From the NCBI GenBank assembly GCA_963281155.1, contig CAUJLY010000003.1:5022001-5086000 (forward strand): a stretch of DNA of 64,000 nucleotides. Reading direction: 5' to 3'. Positions 52,701-64,000 of the stretch are shown piece after piece. The stretch's first letter is position 1. Each line of letters begins with the position of its first letter. The DNA is from Rhabditophanes sp. KR3021. Its lineage: Eukaryota; Nematoda; Chromadorea; Rhabditida; Alloionematidae. Both the position numbers and the translations under genes were made by a program. The notes beneath the pieces are model-generated. The model ran no database searches. It was not told where the DNA came from and was given only the letters and a program-made list of their open reading frames with translations.

Positions 52701-55700
52701 TTTTGCATACGATATTATAAGAGGTTCTTGATTATGAGGCCAAGATACATTTGCATCTGCGCCACCTAACAATAATAAACGTGAAACCTTAGAATTAGGA
52801 TAAATCGTATTCTTTGGATATAACAAAGCCGTCTTAATGCTGCTATTAGCTGCCATTTGAAGCCATAATAACTGACTATCTCTTCCATTCGGCATGTCTT
52901 CCCCAATATTATTTTTCATATATTTATGAGGGTTAGCCTTAAGTAAATGATGCGCCAATTCAAACACTTGATCACTTGAAATATTATTACACTGCCGGAC
53001 ACAACTGAGAGCATGCAAAATGTGCCCATATCTAACATCAACAACATAATCAGATTGTCCAGCGCATTTAATTATCCACTCTCTAAATGTTTGATGAGAT
53101 ATGATTACAGAATCATTATTTAATCTCGAAATTAATGGAATCATCGAAGCTAGCAATTGGGTTAAATTATCTTCCGTCAAGTATGGAACATCTGAGCCAG
53201 CATTTAATATTTTAAGTAATTCATTAAATTTCAATGGCCTCAGTGATGCTATCAAAACAGCGAACTGAAAATATTGTACATTAATATTTTGTAATATGTA
53301 AAATGTTTATATAGTCCCTTTTAGTAATAGACGCCTACTATTAGCTTACTTTTTAACATATAAATAATGATTTTGTACCAATTTAAACCTTTTCGAGAAA
53401 TTTAGAATGAATTAATTTAAATAACTAGCCATGTTTGACAATTTAAGATGCTGTTTTATCCATTTTTTATCAATTTATGCTGTTTTTAAAACAACACATC
53501 AAGAATACATAGAAAGGCGTTTGTTGAAATTGATAGAGCTCTGAATGGAGACTTAAGAAGTAGAAAAACACTCTTAAATGAATTGCTCTTGTTTTATAAA
53601 GATGCAGAAGATATCATTGTGCATTGCTTTAGAGAACAATTGTAACGTTGCTAAATATCGGGAAAAGTCTATTAATAAAAAGATTGTAGATAAAAGATTC
53701 TGCCAACATTTTGAAAAATCGAACATACCTCTGTTTGCATTAAGGACAGATAGATCGACAAATGTGGAAAGAGAGAATAAATATCGAATTTTTGATGTTG
53801 GAGGTGCTTGTGAAGATGTAGAAATATTGTCGATCAAAAAGGAGGAAAGTGTTCAAGGAAATTGCTGCTTTAATGTAGATGGAGGTAAAAAGGCACGGTC
53901 AGTGTTTTTTTAAAAACTTCATGACATAGAACTCAATAATTTGGCAAATAAAATTTACGACTACATTCCCGAAATTTTGAAGTACTCCAAGAAGTACACC
54001 TCCAACTATAGTAATGAAAAAGATAAATGGGTAAAGAACTTGATCGAAGATAGGAGAGTGGTTAATGAAAAGTAGAGTTACAGTGGTTGGAACAACTTAA
54101 AAGATGAGGAAAGTTTGTTAAGTGCTATCAAAAAGAAAGTTGGAACTAAACGTATGATAGATAAAGGATGAAGCTGCCTACACTTACCATTTTACAGAAT
54201 TTCATTTATGTGACACTTTTGACGAAACTAGACTGCCTTCAACACTGTTCTTATTCGAAGAAGCCTTCTACCATGCTTCATCAAAAGCTTATTTGTTTGA
54301 TGGAAACAATATGCATAAGCGGTAGAAACGGGTGGCTGCCATGTGAAATCAATCAAAGAAGTTGTCAAAAGGCACATTATGACAAAGAATAAGAAGATTT
54401 AAATGAAAGTAAAGGGAAGGTTGTACAAAGTTGTTTCTAAAGGAGGACAAATTGTTCTCAAAGAACTGGAATGCAGATTATTTAGCTGGTTCGAGGAACA
54501 GAGATATGAAAAATGCCTCTAAATATAAAAGACCACGTCTGTCTGACGGTGAAATTAAGGCTAAACACGATGATAATTTAAAACTTAAAAAAGCTAAATC
54601 TATTCTTATTCCATTTGCTCTTTATTTTATTTCATAAATTTATTTTTGCTAAGCTTTTTCTCTATTATTAAATGTGTCAAACTTACTACTGGAGCACTTC
54701 CTTCAAAAACATCAGCGTTTCCAAAAATATTTTTGAAATAAATAAAATAGAGTTGGGAAATATCATTTGGTATGTGTCCAGATATTTGCAATAACTCTCT
54801 ATCAATTAAATCAATCACCATATAGATGAATAGCATGTTTCCTTGGGCAAAGTGAACAACTTTATCTACAAATTCTTGGTAATCTTCTGAGGAAGAATGC
54901 GAATTTAAAGAATTTTCAATTAAAAGACGGCAATCTCTAGTTATTCTTTCATCCATCTCTGCATCATCCAAATGAACTAAATGATCAATCAAATATTATT
55001 AATTAGATACTTCCGTTATATAATTTTGATTGTTGTATGAACATTAATCCAACAAAGATTTTAATATAGTTTAATGATTTATTTGTAAATACCCATCATA
55101 TCTCATATAAAAGTAGTGGTTTTCGTCGCAGATACATATAAATCGGATCTGAGTCACGTTTGGAAAGGCCTCAGGGTGCTGAAAATACGTTTATTTTTGT
55201 TTTTCATTTTGATAATTTTTTCCAGAGGCATGACCACCAAGAGACGATCTAGCATGAAGAGACCAAAAAAAATAAGGGGGGAAACAAAGAGTTGATATGC
55301 TCAAAGTTATACTCATTAGAAAGAGCATTGAAAACTGCATTGAAGATGGCGAAGTCATGTATTCGACTAGTTTAATAAATTTATTTTTGCTAAACTCTTG
55401 TTCCATTATTAAAACTTACCCGAACGCACATCTAATCCACACAAAACATCTTTATTCGTAGATGTCAAAATAAATCTGATCCAGGGTGGAACAAATGAAC
55501 TGATGTTAGATAAAAACCATGCCAGAGATTCACCTTCTTCCAATCTATGGAAATCTGCCTCATCTAGTGAATCAATCAAGATGATACAACAATTAGTGAC
55601 ATCTTCTTTCGAATAATCGCACAATGACTTAATTGGCTCCAAAATAGCTTTTTTAAATAACTCAATTGGATTATGTTTGCAACATTCAGTAGGATTACTG

Positions 55701-58700
55701 ACAGCATTTAAATAGATAGAATTTTCGGGTTTTGATAAATAATTTGCTAATGAGGAAAATTGTGAGCATTGGGTCAATTGAGCTGTAAGGTTGCAAATAA
55801 ATTCTGGAATCGCACAACTGTAGGATGAATATAAGCGACAGTTGTGATAAGCAACGACACGATTAGCTATTTGTCTCAGCCACTCGTAATTTCTGGTGCT
55901 TAAGTTAAAATTATTCATGGGTGATTCATTGGTTTCAAGAACAATTCCAGAATCCACAGTATCTCCATTTGAATTCTAAAATTGAGTTAAGTTAATTAAA
56001 TGAGCTTAAATTGGTTGTAATATTTTTAAGACGCCAAAAAGTTATTTTTATATTTTTCAACGAGTTTTAATGAACCTTTTTAAATTCTCAAAATAACTTA
56101 ATAATACTCTAATAGGCTTTATTAGACGTGAAATTGGATGTCAAATAAGATAAAATATTTAATCTTTTTTAAAGTCAATGTATTACATCAAAAAGTCATT
56201 TACAAAATCGTCTTTTAATATTATAGTATATGTCATTAGAATTTAATTATAAGTTCAATGGCATTATATTGTTTTAAGAAGTTTGATTTTTGGATCGAAA
56301 GAGTTAAAGATTATATTTCTCTTTCAAAAAGCTATATTTTTATTTATTTTAGATAACTAATAATAGTTGGTATTTTATTCGTTCTAATTAGTATAAGATG
56401 AAGCTCTATAGTAAATACATCTGATGCATTCAGTTTCACATTATTTTGAGAGGTATAAATTCAATCAAAAATCATTTTTAATGTTAAGAGTATAAAACAA
56501 ATATTAACTTGCATTTTGCAAATAATATAACCAAATTTTTTAAATTTATATAGCTTAAAATGAAGTGCTTTTTAACTTTGCAAGGTGTGCTATGTTTCGA
56601 TTAATTTTGCTGATGCAGTTACTTTTATTAAAAAAACTATGCTTTTCCTTAAGTCTAAGCGATCCAATCATAGTATTTTTAATATACATTAGATGGCTGT
56701 TTATAAACTGTTATCAAAATGTCTTATCAAAATTTAAAAGTCCTCCTTAATAAGTAACTAAATATGGCAAAATATTAAAAAATATCATTAATACCAATTT
56801 TATAACTATGCTGGTTAGTGTGAAGCCGGTTGGTGTGCTTAACAGAGACAAAAAGGTTGTTACGACCCCGGCGAGACTTGAACTCGCAACCTTCAGATTA
56901 GGAGTCTGATATGCTTCCATTGCATCACGGGGCCATGTGTTCTATTATTTCCATTCTGATAGATATGGTATTTTAAGATTTTAAATTTATAAAAATTTAA
57001 TTTTTTTGCTTATTAATCCTAATTATCAAACTTGATATTCCCCACTTCCGGTGGATGCTCTACGTTGGCATAATTTGGAAGGGGGTCTGTTCAATAGAAA
57101 ACAATGTACCATTGGCATCAATGCTAATAATACATCATAGAGCGTATAGATTATGTATAAAATACGTTTTAACATATTTTAAGCTTAATTAGTTTAAATT
57201 ACATAACACTGATAAACATTTTAAAGCATTTGATGATAATGTTTAGATTTTATTGCGGAACTTACCTTTTTAGAAAAAAATGGCGACTGCAAAATCATTT
57301 GCCGAATGGCTGAGGACTTGCCTGAACCATTTGCACCCTCAATTAACGAATATTGCGTCTTTTCAACAACAGACATTCTATAAAGCTCCTTAAATAACCA
57401 TTCTCTTCCCACAAATATTGTATCCATTTCTGAAGGAACAGTGAAGTCTTCCAAGGTAAAAAGTTGTGTGATATTCTAAAATAAAAAATTAATAAAGATC
57501 AAGTTGCAATATGTGCTTAGTGTTTTAAATTTATCGTCTATGTGTGACTAAGCTGAATTGGCCTAGTTTATTTTATGTTATTTATTTCTCTTGATCCATT
57601 TTGTATTTTAAAATCACATGTGGCAAGTTTATTAGTGGTTTTATGATATTTTAAGTTTCATCTCATATCTTTTATTGCTTGCTTTTCTCATTTTTTACGT
57701 CTTTACCTTGAATAAATTTATTCATTTAAAAAAAGTGTTTGTTTATAAATTTATAAAAAGTGTGAAATGGACAATGCAGGGATTGAACCCGCGACATTTC
57801 CCATGCGAAGGGAACACTCTACCACTGAGCTAATTGCCCCATATTTCCTAACATTCGCTAAACGTTTTTTGACAATCGTAAATTTTAACATCAACAAAAC
57901 ACTTTTTGTCATTATCAAAACATTTGCTGATAACTATATATATTTTTAAAGATAACAAATCACATAATTATATATTATGAGCAGGAATGTGTGTGTAATA
58001 GATTCGATTAAGGTCTTCTAAAATTGTTGCGGGTGTTATAAATTTTTTGCTAATATTTTACAATTATGACCATTCTTTGTAAAACATGCCCTCAAACTGG
58101 GGTATGACAGTCCAAATAAAAGACATTTTTGTAAAATCAAAAAATCTAATAGACTTATTTAATTAGTTACGGAATAAGGAGAGGTTAATCATGTATTATG
58201 ATGTACTTAATTAGATATATTTTTTGATATAATTGTAGTTTAAAATATATGATCACTTACCAATACTGAATTATAGTTTGTTAAATCTTCACTTAAAGTC
58301 GAATCTTGTTTGATTAGTGATGTAGTTGAATTTTGGTAACTTTTAACTTCAAATGGAGCTGAGTAAAGTTTGGTTTCGAATGCCGTGGGTGATGTCAGGA
58401 CTCTCATACTACTTCTTGCTGACGCACTCCCCTCCTCAGGTCTAGCAAAAATATTTGTCAGTGGTTGCCTTTGAAATGGACCATCTCTTACTGACCTTAC
58501 ACTCGATGTTCCCGAAACAAAGTTATTTTTACTACCACTTCCTAATAGTGAAATAGTTGAGTTGCAGGGGGATGGTAATTGACTCGATAGTGACATATTT
58601 ACTCCTTGATTGACATCAACTTGTGGAGTTAATGAATTTGAACGCCAGTGCACGTCGTAAACTTCGCCATTTGCCCCATAAGTGTTGTTGGGTAGCCTTT

Positions 58701-59460
58701 GGTAATTTTGTTGACGTCTTTCTAGAGCAGGCGACATTTGTAAGCATTTCATATGTTCATGTAAAATCTTTTGAGCTTCTACATCTTCATTGAATTGCCC
58801 TTTCCTCAGACTGCCATTATAACTTAAGCGATAATTATTGTTGTTGTAGGCCACATTTCCAGGAGGTGGAAGTAGTCCATTGGGATTGGAGTCTTTAAGC
58901 GTAGGCGACAGAGTGCCTACCGGTCTGCGAATTCTAAATGAGGCACTTTTAAGGGGAGAATTTGTAAAAGAATTGGTTTGTTTGTTGTCTAAAGCATTAT
59001 CTACCGATCCTTTTCGGAAAGAATCCTGTTTAATTTGTTCATCAGTATTTTTCCTAACCAACATTGGAGAGGATTGATAATTATTTATGGAAGCTGTAGT
59101 TGAATTGTTTATTGAATTGCTTATAGAATTATTTATTGAAATGTTTGTTGATGATCCTTGTCTATTTAGACTTGTATTTGAATCTCTTGTTGTGGAAACT
59201 ACCGATGATGGCCTCTCAAAATTCCAGCCAGTTGTTTCGACACTGCTACTGTTATTGCCACTACCTTTCGGTTTTCTAGTCAGTCTTGGTGTAGCAGGAA
59301 GTCTAAATAGCTTGCTTTTGAAAGGATTCATTTGCCTTAATGAACGTCTCAAACTTCCGAAATTACCAAAATTATTGGAATTACCACTTTCGTCGATGGA
59401 TGTATAGTCATTTTGTTGATGGCCATTTTGACCCTCACCCCTATTCCCAGGAATAAACAT
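49774..59460 (-). CDS. tanc: TANC/rolling pebbles-type scaffold: ATPase, ankyrin, TPR
   Basis: Seven exons: 59460-58261, 57475-57266, 55975-55420, 54976-54687, 53264-52501, 51141-50668, 50597-49774; about 1438 residues. Residues 1-400 are disordered, basic and Ser/Asn-rich (MNPFKSKLFRLPATPRLTRK). Then comes a STAND-type P-loop ATPase: FVGREWLFKEL, Walker A GANGSGKS (447-454), Walker B ILIDSLDEAD (602-611), and the TANC-specific block VSRLLLLGGADANV. About ten ankyrin repeats follow (for example NGTSPLIEAAKAGNIDACKM) and a C-terminal TPR region (RFELHLLRAKCFFDGQN). TANC proteins organise postsynaptic and junctional complexes; rols acts in myoblast fusion. Upstream coding sequence before 59460 is possible (TTTTAG acceptor 12 bases away, frame open). 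Joining exon 5 to exon 6 needs one base fewer than the GT donor gives. Introns hold two tRNA genes and three antisense insertions. Confidence 0.92.
51370..52441 (+). pseudogene. Nested zinc finger + GIY-YIG-like unit in TANC intron 5
   Basis: Antisense within intron 51142-52500. Pieces: frame 1 from about 51442 (LMDIKYGCQMSEKEIKIAAI, then AFTEAICLAIEHCISYVNPQ) to TAA at 51652, resuming MRLADEETIERLANLLPPV; then a shift near 51789 into a frame open to TGA-type stop at 52395-52397. That frame has a zinc-knuckle-like CPSSKCKFAVNDFKSLAHHC and then KYSVYVFLGV...KKLVFYVGVFRNMKGRLCDH, which is the best GIY-YIG match of the set: both strands, the G, and a following Arg and His are present. AATAAA at 52436-52441, 59 bases from the host exon. 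One frameshift and one stop make it probably inactive unless spliced. Confidence 0.55.
53500..54672 (+). pseudogene. Nested unrecognised ORF remnant in TANC intron 4
   Basis: Antisense in intron 53265-54686. Open pieces in shifting frames: EIDRALNGDLRSRKTLLNEL (about 53530), KSNIPLFALRTDRSTNVERE to SVFF at 53911, LNNLANKIYDYIPEILKYSK, then TYHFTEFHLCDTFDETRLPS with EEAFYHASSKAYLFDGNNMH, and a basic tail KYKRPRLSDGEIKAKHDDNL to TAA at 54635. At least four stops or frameshifts. Protein family not recognised; it does not obviously contain the GIY-YIG core. Its end ATAAATTTATTTTTGCTAA is repeated in the next intron (55378-55413). Confidence 0.5.
55140..55413 (+). repeat. Truncated copy of the intron-4 unit in TANC intron 3
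   Basis: The last 40 bases (TAATAAATTTATTTTTGCTA ... TTGTTCCATTATTAAA) match the 3' end of the unit in intron 4 (54637-54672). Upstream it has a short basic frame MTTKRRSSMKRPKKIRG, similar in place and character to the basic C-terminus of the intron-4 unit. ATTAAA at 55408-55413 is 6 bases from the TANC exon. Antisense to the host. Confidence 0.6.
56863..56934 (-). tRNA. tRNA-Arg(CCT)
   Basis: Minus strand, 5' GGCCCCG acceptor pairs with CGGGGTC (one G-U). Anticodon stem TCAGA/TCTGA with loop CTCCTAA gives anticodon CCT, reading AGG. T arm GCGAG-TTCAAGT-CTCGC is intact. No intron. It lies inside TANC intron 2, on the host strand. A T-run terminator on this strand is weak (AACAACCTTTTTGTC about 10 bases downstream). 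Confidence 0.95.
57768..57839 (-). tRNA. tRNA-Ala(CGC)
   Basis: Minus strand. Acceptor GGGCAAT/ATTGTCC includes the G3:U70 pair that identifies alanine tRNA. D arm GCTC-AGTGGTA-GAGT, anticodon stem TTCCC/GGGAA with loop TTCGCAT (anticodon CGC, reading GCG), T arm GCGGG-TTCAATC-CCTGC. No intron. Sits in TANC intron 1, host strand. Confidence 0.95.
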
Positions 59461-62400
59461 CCACAATATCTCTAAAACATATGTTTAATTAATTTACTAT
59501 ACTGAAAGCGACAACAAAAAACGCATAAGAACATGTCAAATAATGAATTTAACAAGAAAGACTCGTACAATAACTGAACAGTAGAAGAGAATTAAAGTAT
59601 ATTTTTAGGGACGATGATAACTCTTTTGGGAGTGGTGGTTTATTTAGTTGATGAACTAAAATATTGTGACATTGTAAGTCGTAAAAGGTTTCAGCGTGTT
59701 ACCAACAACTTCGCTAAAACAAAATTGTCAAAGGCATTCAAACGAAACTTGTGGATTAATTGACAGAACGGATAATAAATGTCCATTGTTAAACTTTCTT
59801 TACCAAAAAATTCATCAATCAAATTGGTTATTAAAAAATATAATTTGGCTTAATATACAAACCTATCATATCTACTACATTTAATTCTTGCAAGCAATTA
59901 TAAATAACAAATAGTGAATAATGAAAATAATAAATATAATGTCCATTATAACTGCAAAAAACTTCAAAGATCATTAAAACGACTAAATTTTGCATCTAAA
60001 CTTGATATAATTAAAGTGGACATTTATTTTTCAGCATTAAATAAATATGTTATAACATTTTTTACCTACTTATTTATATAATTGAAATCAAAAGTTGTTG
60101 TTATCCAATAGTTTGTTTTCAATAAAAATTAGTTTATAACGTGGGTCAGTCAGATTTCTTAGAATAGTTTTAAAATAGTAATGTTACTTTAGTTTAAATG
60201 AAAGCTTGCTTTTATTACTGCGACTTAGATGTTACAATGTCATTTTGACAATTTTATCATCCTATAATAACTATATTTATTAACAAACCAAAAAAAGTAA
60301 GGTAAAAGGAAGCTCAACTGATTTAAGTGATTTTATTTTACAAGTAGTTGGAAAGATTGATTATGATCAAGATATAAAATTGATTCAACATGTGCGTAAA
60401 TTATCCTTAACATACATTCCGAAATGACTTACAGAATGGCAAAACTTAAAAAAGAAACAACCGCCGACAAAATTACCTTCTTATCTCTAAATACAAATGC
60501 ATTTGACCACTTTTTAATACATAATTTGTACAAAACTGGAAACGAGGATATTTCCGTTTTATAATGTCTTATAATGGAGCATAAACTTTATATCAAAATA
60601 AATGATAAACAATACACCCAAATACGTATAAATAGATTGCTGTTGATTTTGAATAATTCCAAACAATTTTAAATAATTTCAGACAATTGATGTATAATTA
60701 CTTAAATAAACTTGAATATATATTTATTTTGACGTAATCTCTCAAGCAGGTCTAATAATTTTAATAAATAAACTTATTTGAAAGTTATTCCAGAAAAAGT
60801 TGTGTAATAGATATGCTTTATAAATATTCGTTTTACATTCAGACACATTCTGATAAAAAGTATATATACATATAATATAAATACCGGACTGCTAAATGTC
60901 CCCTTTAAGCTTATGTATATTTATCTCTTACTTTAGTATCATAACGAATTTAGTCTTGGTGGTAGCAAATGAAATGTACGTACATAAGGAAATATAATGA
61001 AAAAATAAAAATAATGAAAAATAATGAAAGTTCTTTTTGACATTATTCAAAACATCCTCATTAACGAGTAATAAGGACAAACAATAACGTAATGACAGGC
61101 TTAATATAGCGAATCCAATTTTTTGTTAATAAGTTCGAAGTATAATTGTATATGATAATGAGAATATTTTTAATAATATCATTTTTGTTAATATCATATT
61201 TAGTAATATCATATTTAGCTGATACCAAAACAAGTACAAAATATTTATTATTTATTGTATATAAATCACAGCAAAGAAGAGACTAAATCGCGCACCTCGT
61301 TCTTCACTTCATCCCTATCTTAAAACTCTCTCTGGCCACCAGATGATATACCTATTAACATTTTAAGAACAGAAGACAAAAGGAACACTATTTGAGAGAA
61401 GAACAATAATCATATAAGAATGTTAAATAAAGAAGATGAAAACATTCGGAGTAAACTTTAGTAACAGCTCACATTACTTTTTACAATAACAATTGACATG
61501 GTCCAACAACTAATGCAACTATAAATTTATGATTTTCTCAAAAATTAGCTTGATATTATGTGTGTGTAGGTTAAATTAAAATAAGATCACATTAAAAGAT
61601 GTCTTTCGAATATTGTCAAGTCATCTTTGGTTTCTACATATACTTGGTGTGCATATGGTAGAAGTTGTTGCAAACTTAATATGACCGTTGCATTTACTAT
61701 TTCTAAAAGTAAATAACTATTATGGCTAGTTTCCTTGATTATCACGCTATCCGTTTAATACCACCACAAAAAAATCTTCAGAACTTGTCTATCAATGAAT
61801 ATGGATGGCATCGTCTTAACAGTTATCATTTAAAAGAGCAACTAACAATATAAATAGTCATAAACAAATACATATAGTTAGTCATTAAAGTGATATCTTC
61901 TTTCACCACCAACAAAATTTCTAACAATTTAGGGAAATTTAATATATAAAGAGGTAATATGCAAATTATCCAAATAAATTGACCAATTCACCACATTTAA
62001 TAGCCTTCTTTTGAACTATCAATTTAATTATCATTTAAATTGTTTTTCACTAATTAGATCACCGCTTTTTTTTGGCTACAACCAAATTTGCTGTTTAATG
62101 GAAGCTAGCATTCAGCTATAAATATAGACATATTATCTAATTAGACAAACTTTGAATGTGATATGTGATTCAAAGTGTGGACAGATTGATGATAGTTAAA
62201 AGAACGTAAATATTTCCAGTAGTACAAACAAAATAAGTAATTGAATTGGTAATTGCATACAAATATAGATACAAGATAGAAACACACAGATAAATCTTTG
62301 TGTTAGCGTAATTTATAATTGCGGTAAGGCGGATAATGATTGATAAACTAAATAAAAATAGGCCTACAAAGATAATCAAGACCGGTTTAGATGGTTAAAT

Positions 62401-64000
62401 TTTTCCTATCTTTTCCCTTTTGTTATCAATAAAATTAGAAATAAACATAATGTATTTATGTACACATATATTTATTTTATGTGGAAGACCTCAATTTTTA
62501 TATAAAACAATAAACTTCTCCTGGGAATGCAGTTCCTATTAATAGGGATTGTCTCATTTAAATATTAAGTAATATTAACTAAAATTGACACATATCCAAA
62601 TATTATTTTTTTAATCAAATATATAACAGTTACATTATATTTTATTACATTTATTTATATACAGTTGTCAAAAATGTGGTGCAAATTGTGAAAGGTGTGC
62701 GCAGAAATATTTATAATATTGGTACACTTAAAAAGTCTGTATAATATGAGATCATGATGGATGGTCTAAACAAAAATAAGCATAAGAGAAATGTTATACT
62801 AAAAGAAGTGATCTTTTTTGATGTGAAGAAGTCTTTTATATCAAAACAAAGCAAATTGACCGTGACTCCCGTAATATAAACTACACACATATTCATTCTC
62901 TCACACACTATACTTCTTCAAATTGCTATTATGATTGAAAAAGTTTATACATAGATCATGGCGACTAAAAGAAGTCCTGTTTCTTGAATGTTGCAAATTG
63001 TACAATAGGACAAAATTGTGTTTGTGTCATTTTAAATATGTTAACAAAAAATGAGGTAATTAAAATATGCAATGCCGCTTATTAATCTAATTGTAACATA
63101 TAAGTGATTGTATAGTTGGTAATTTAAGTTATTAAAAGTAAGCAAACGTGTTCAAACAAACATTTTGCACTAAGAAATTAGTAATAAGCGTAAACGTCAC
63201 TTTACCTACTATTCTTAGCAAAATAAAATAGAATCTTGACATTACAAATAGTATATACAATAATATACCAGCTAATATTACAACAGAAGCTTCCCAAAGA
63301 TCACAATTATTTAATTAAGAATAATTTTTTGTCATTTTCTTTGGAATGCAAATATGAAGCATAACTTCTTACAATAACCTTTAAAAATTGAGACAAAAGT
63401 ACAAAACAAAGGAGATATTATCTTACATTTATTCAATGTTTAAATGTTTTTAATAACAATGTGTAAGCAGATATTACCTGTACTAAATTTTACACCTAAA
63501 ACAATGAAACAGCATAACAATATTATTTGTTTTAATGATTAATAAAAAATAACGTTTCTTTACACATTGTAAGTGTGTATAAATTAAATTTGTACATTAT
63601 AATAGTCATCAATCTTTTTTGTTGCATCTCAAAATATTTGACTTAAATAATTGAGGTACCAATCATAATCTTGAGTTGGTGGAAAAAATGATTAACATAA
63701 GTAAATTAAGTTAACTAAAGTAAAGTAATGTAAAATGTGGAATTATTAAAGAATGCTTATTTAAGAATTCAAAAGTAGAAAATCAAAAGGTTCTCTGTGA
63801 AATTATATTTTTTAAATTCCAAAAATACTTTTATTACGGAGCTATATCACTTTATCACCCATTTTGCAAGACCTTATGTCCGCCAAAAGTTATAAATATT
63901 CTCATTTCTTATATCAATTGCCAAAAATCTCAGCTGTAGTCTTTGACTTGTCAGTCGCTATTCGCATCTTCATTAGTGGTGGATATTATGATAAAATGGC
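59461..64000. other. Upstream region of TANC, no gene seen
   Basis: About 4.5 kb, very AT-rich. A TTTTAG acceptor at about 59473-59478 before the first called TANC exon suggests an upstream exon or spliced leader. Short ATCATATTTAGTAATATC-like direct repeats occur at 61150-61220. Frames at 59696-59884, 62170-62379 and 62711-62908 have no domain. Confidence 0.5.

Noticed and set aside
53500..54672. Assignment of the TANC intron 4 remnant to the GIY-YIG group
   Set aside because: I could not find the paired-strand core in any frame; only its antisense position and 3'-end layout resemble the other units.
60000..64000. CRISPR-like or satellite arrays
   Set aside because: Only short AT-rich direct repeats; no regular spacing, and the genome is eukaryotic.

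Overview
This is about 64 kb of AT-rich (roughly 70% A+T) eukaryotic DNA with short spliceosomal introns, many of them 40-60 bases with GTAAGT and TTTCAG/TTTTAG ends. Gene content points to a nematode: a ground-like domain protein (a nematode-specific family), a two-domain ShKT secreted protein, a ten-cysteine TIL inhibitor, and a 5S rRNA-like sequence closest to the nematode type. Several first coding exons sit just behind an isolated TTTTAG/TTTCAG acceptor, as expected for trans-spliced or 5'UTR-spliced mRNAs. I cannot name the species; a non-rhabditid (for example dorylaimid or mermithid) nematode would fit, but that is inference.

Layout. 0.4-12 kb: RPS15 (+), a broken glycine-rich secreted gene, a TIL inhibitor (+), a 5S pseudogene, an unrecognised broken locus (-), an ShKT protein (+), RPS19 (-) and V-ATPase subunit d (-). 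12-16 kb: no gene seen. 16-22 kb: a complete six-exon focal adhesion kinase (+). 22-29 kb: LUC7-like U1 snRNP protein (-), NIPSNAP (+), a deleted RTE-like LINE (-), SNAP-29 (+), ground-like protein (+). 29-47 kb: a very large disordered scaffold gene (-) with alternative starts and ends, with a GNAT acetyltransferase gene (+) nested in one intron. 48-49 kb: Tc1/mariner relic and hairpin repeats. 49.8-59.5 kb: a TANC/rols-type ATPase-ankyrin-TPR scaffold (-) with two tRNA genes in its introns. 59.5-64 kb: no gene seen.

The most unusual aspect is a set of nested sequences inside host introns, always antisense to the host. They lie in V-ATPase d intron 2, FAK introns 2, 4 and 5, SNAP-29 intron 2, one scaffold-gene intron and TANC introns 3, 4 and 5. 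Four appear to encode related proteins with a diverged GIY-YIG (LEM-3/ANKLE1-like) nuclease core; one encodes a Vsr/PD-(D/E)XK-like protein with a CxxC knuckle. In most cases the nested unit's AATAAA/ATTAAA signal lies 6-60 bases from the host 5' splice site, in two cases exactly 7 bases. Most copies carry frameshifts or stops; the FAK intron 4 copy is a clean 141-codon frame.

The host genes are ordinary cell-biology genes (translation, proton pump, adhesion signalling, splicing, membrane fusion) with no operon-like link visible. The FAK protein is striking for lacking any tyrosine in the FERM-kinase linker, where the autophosphorylation site normally lies.
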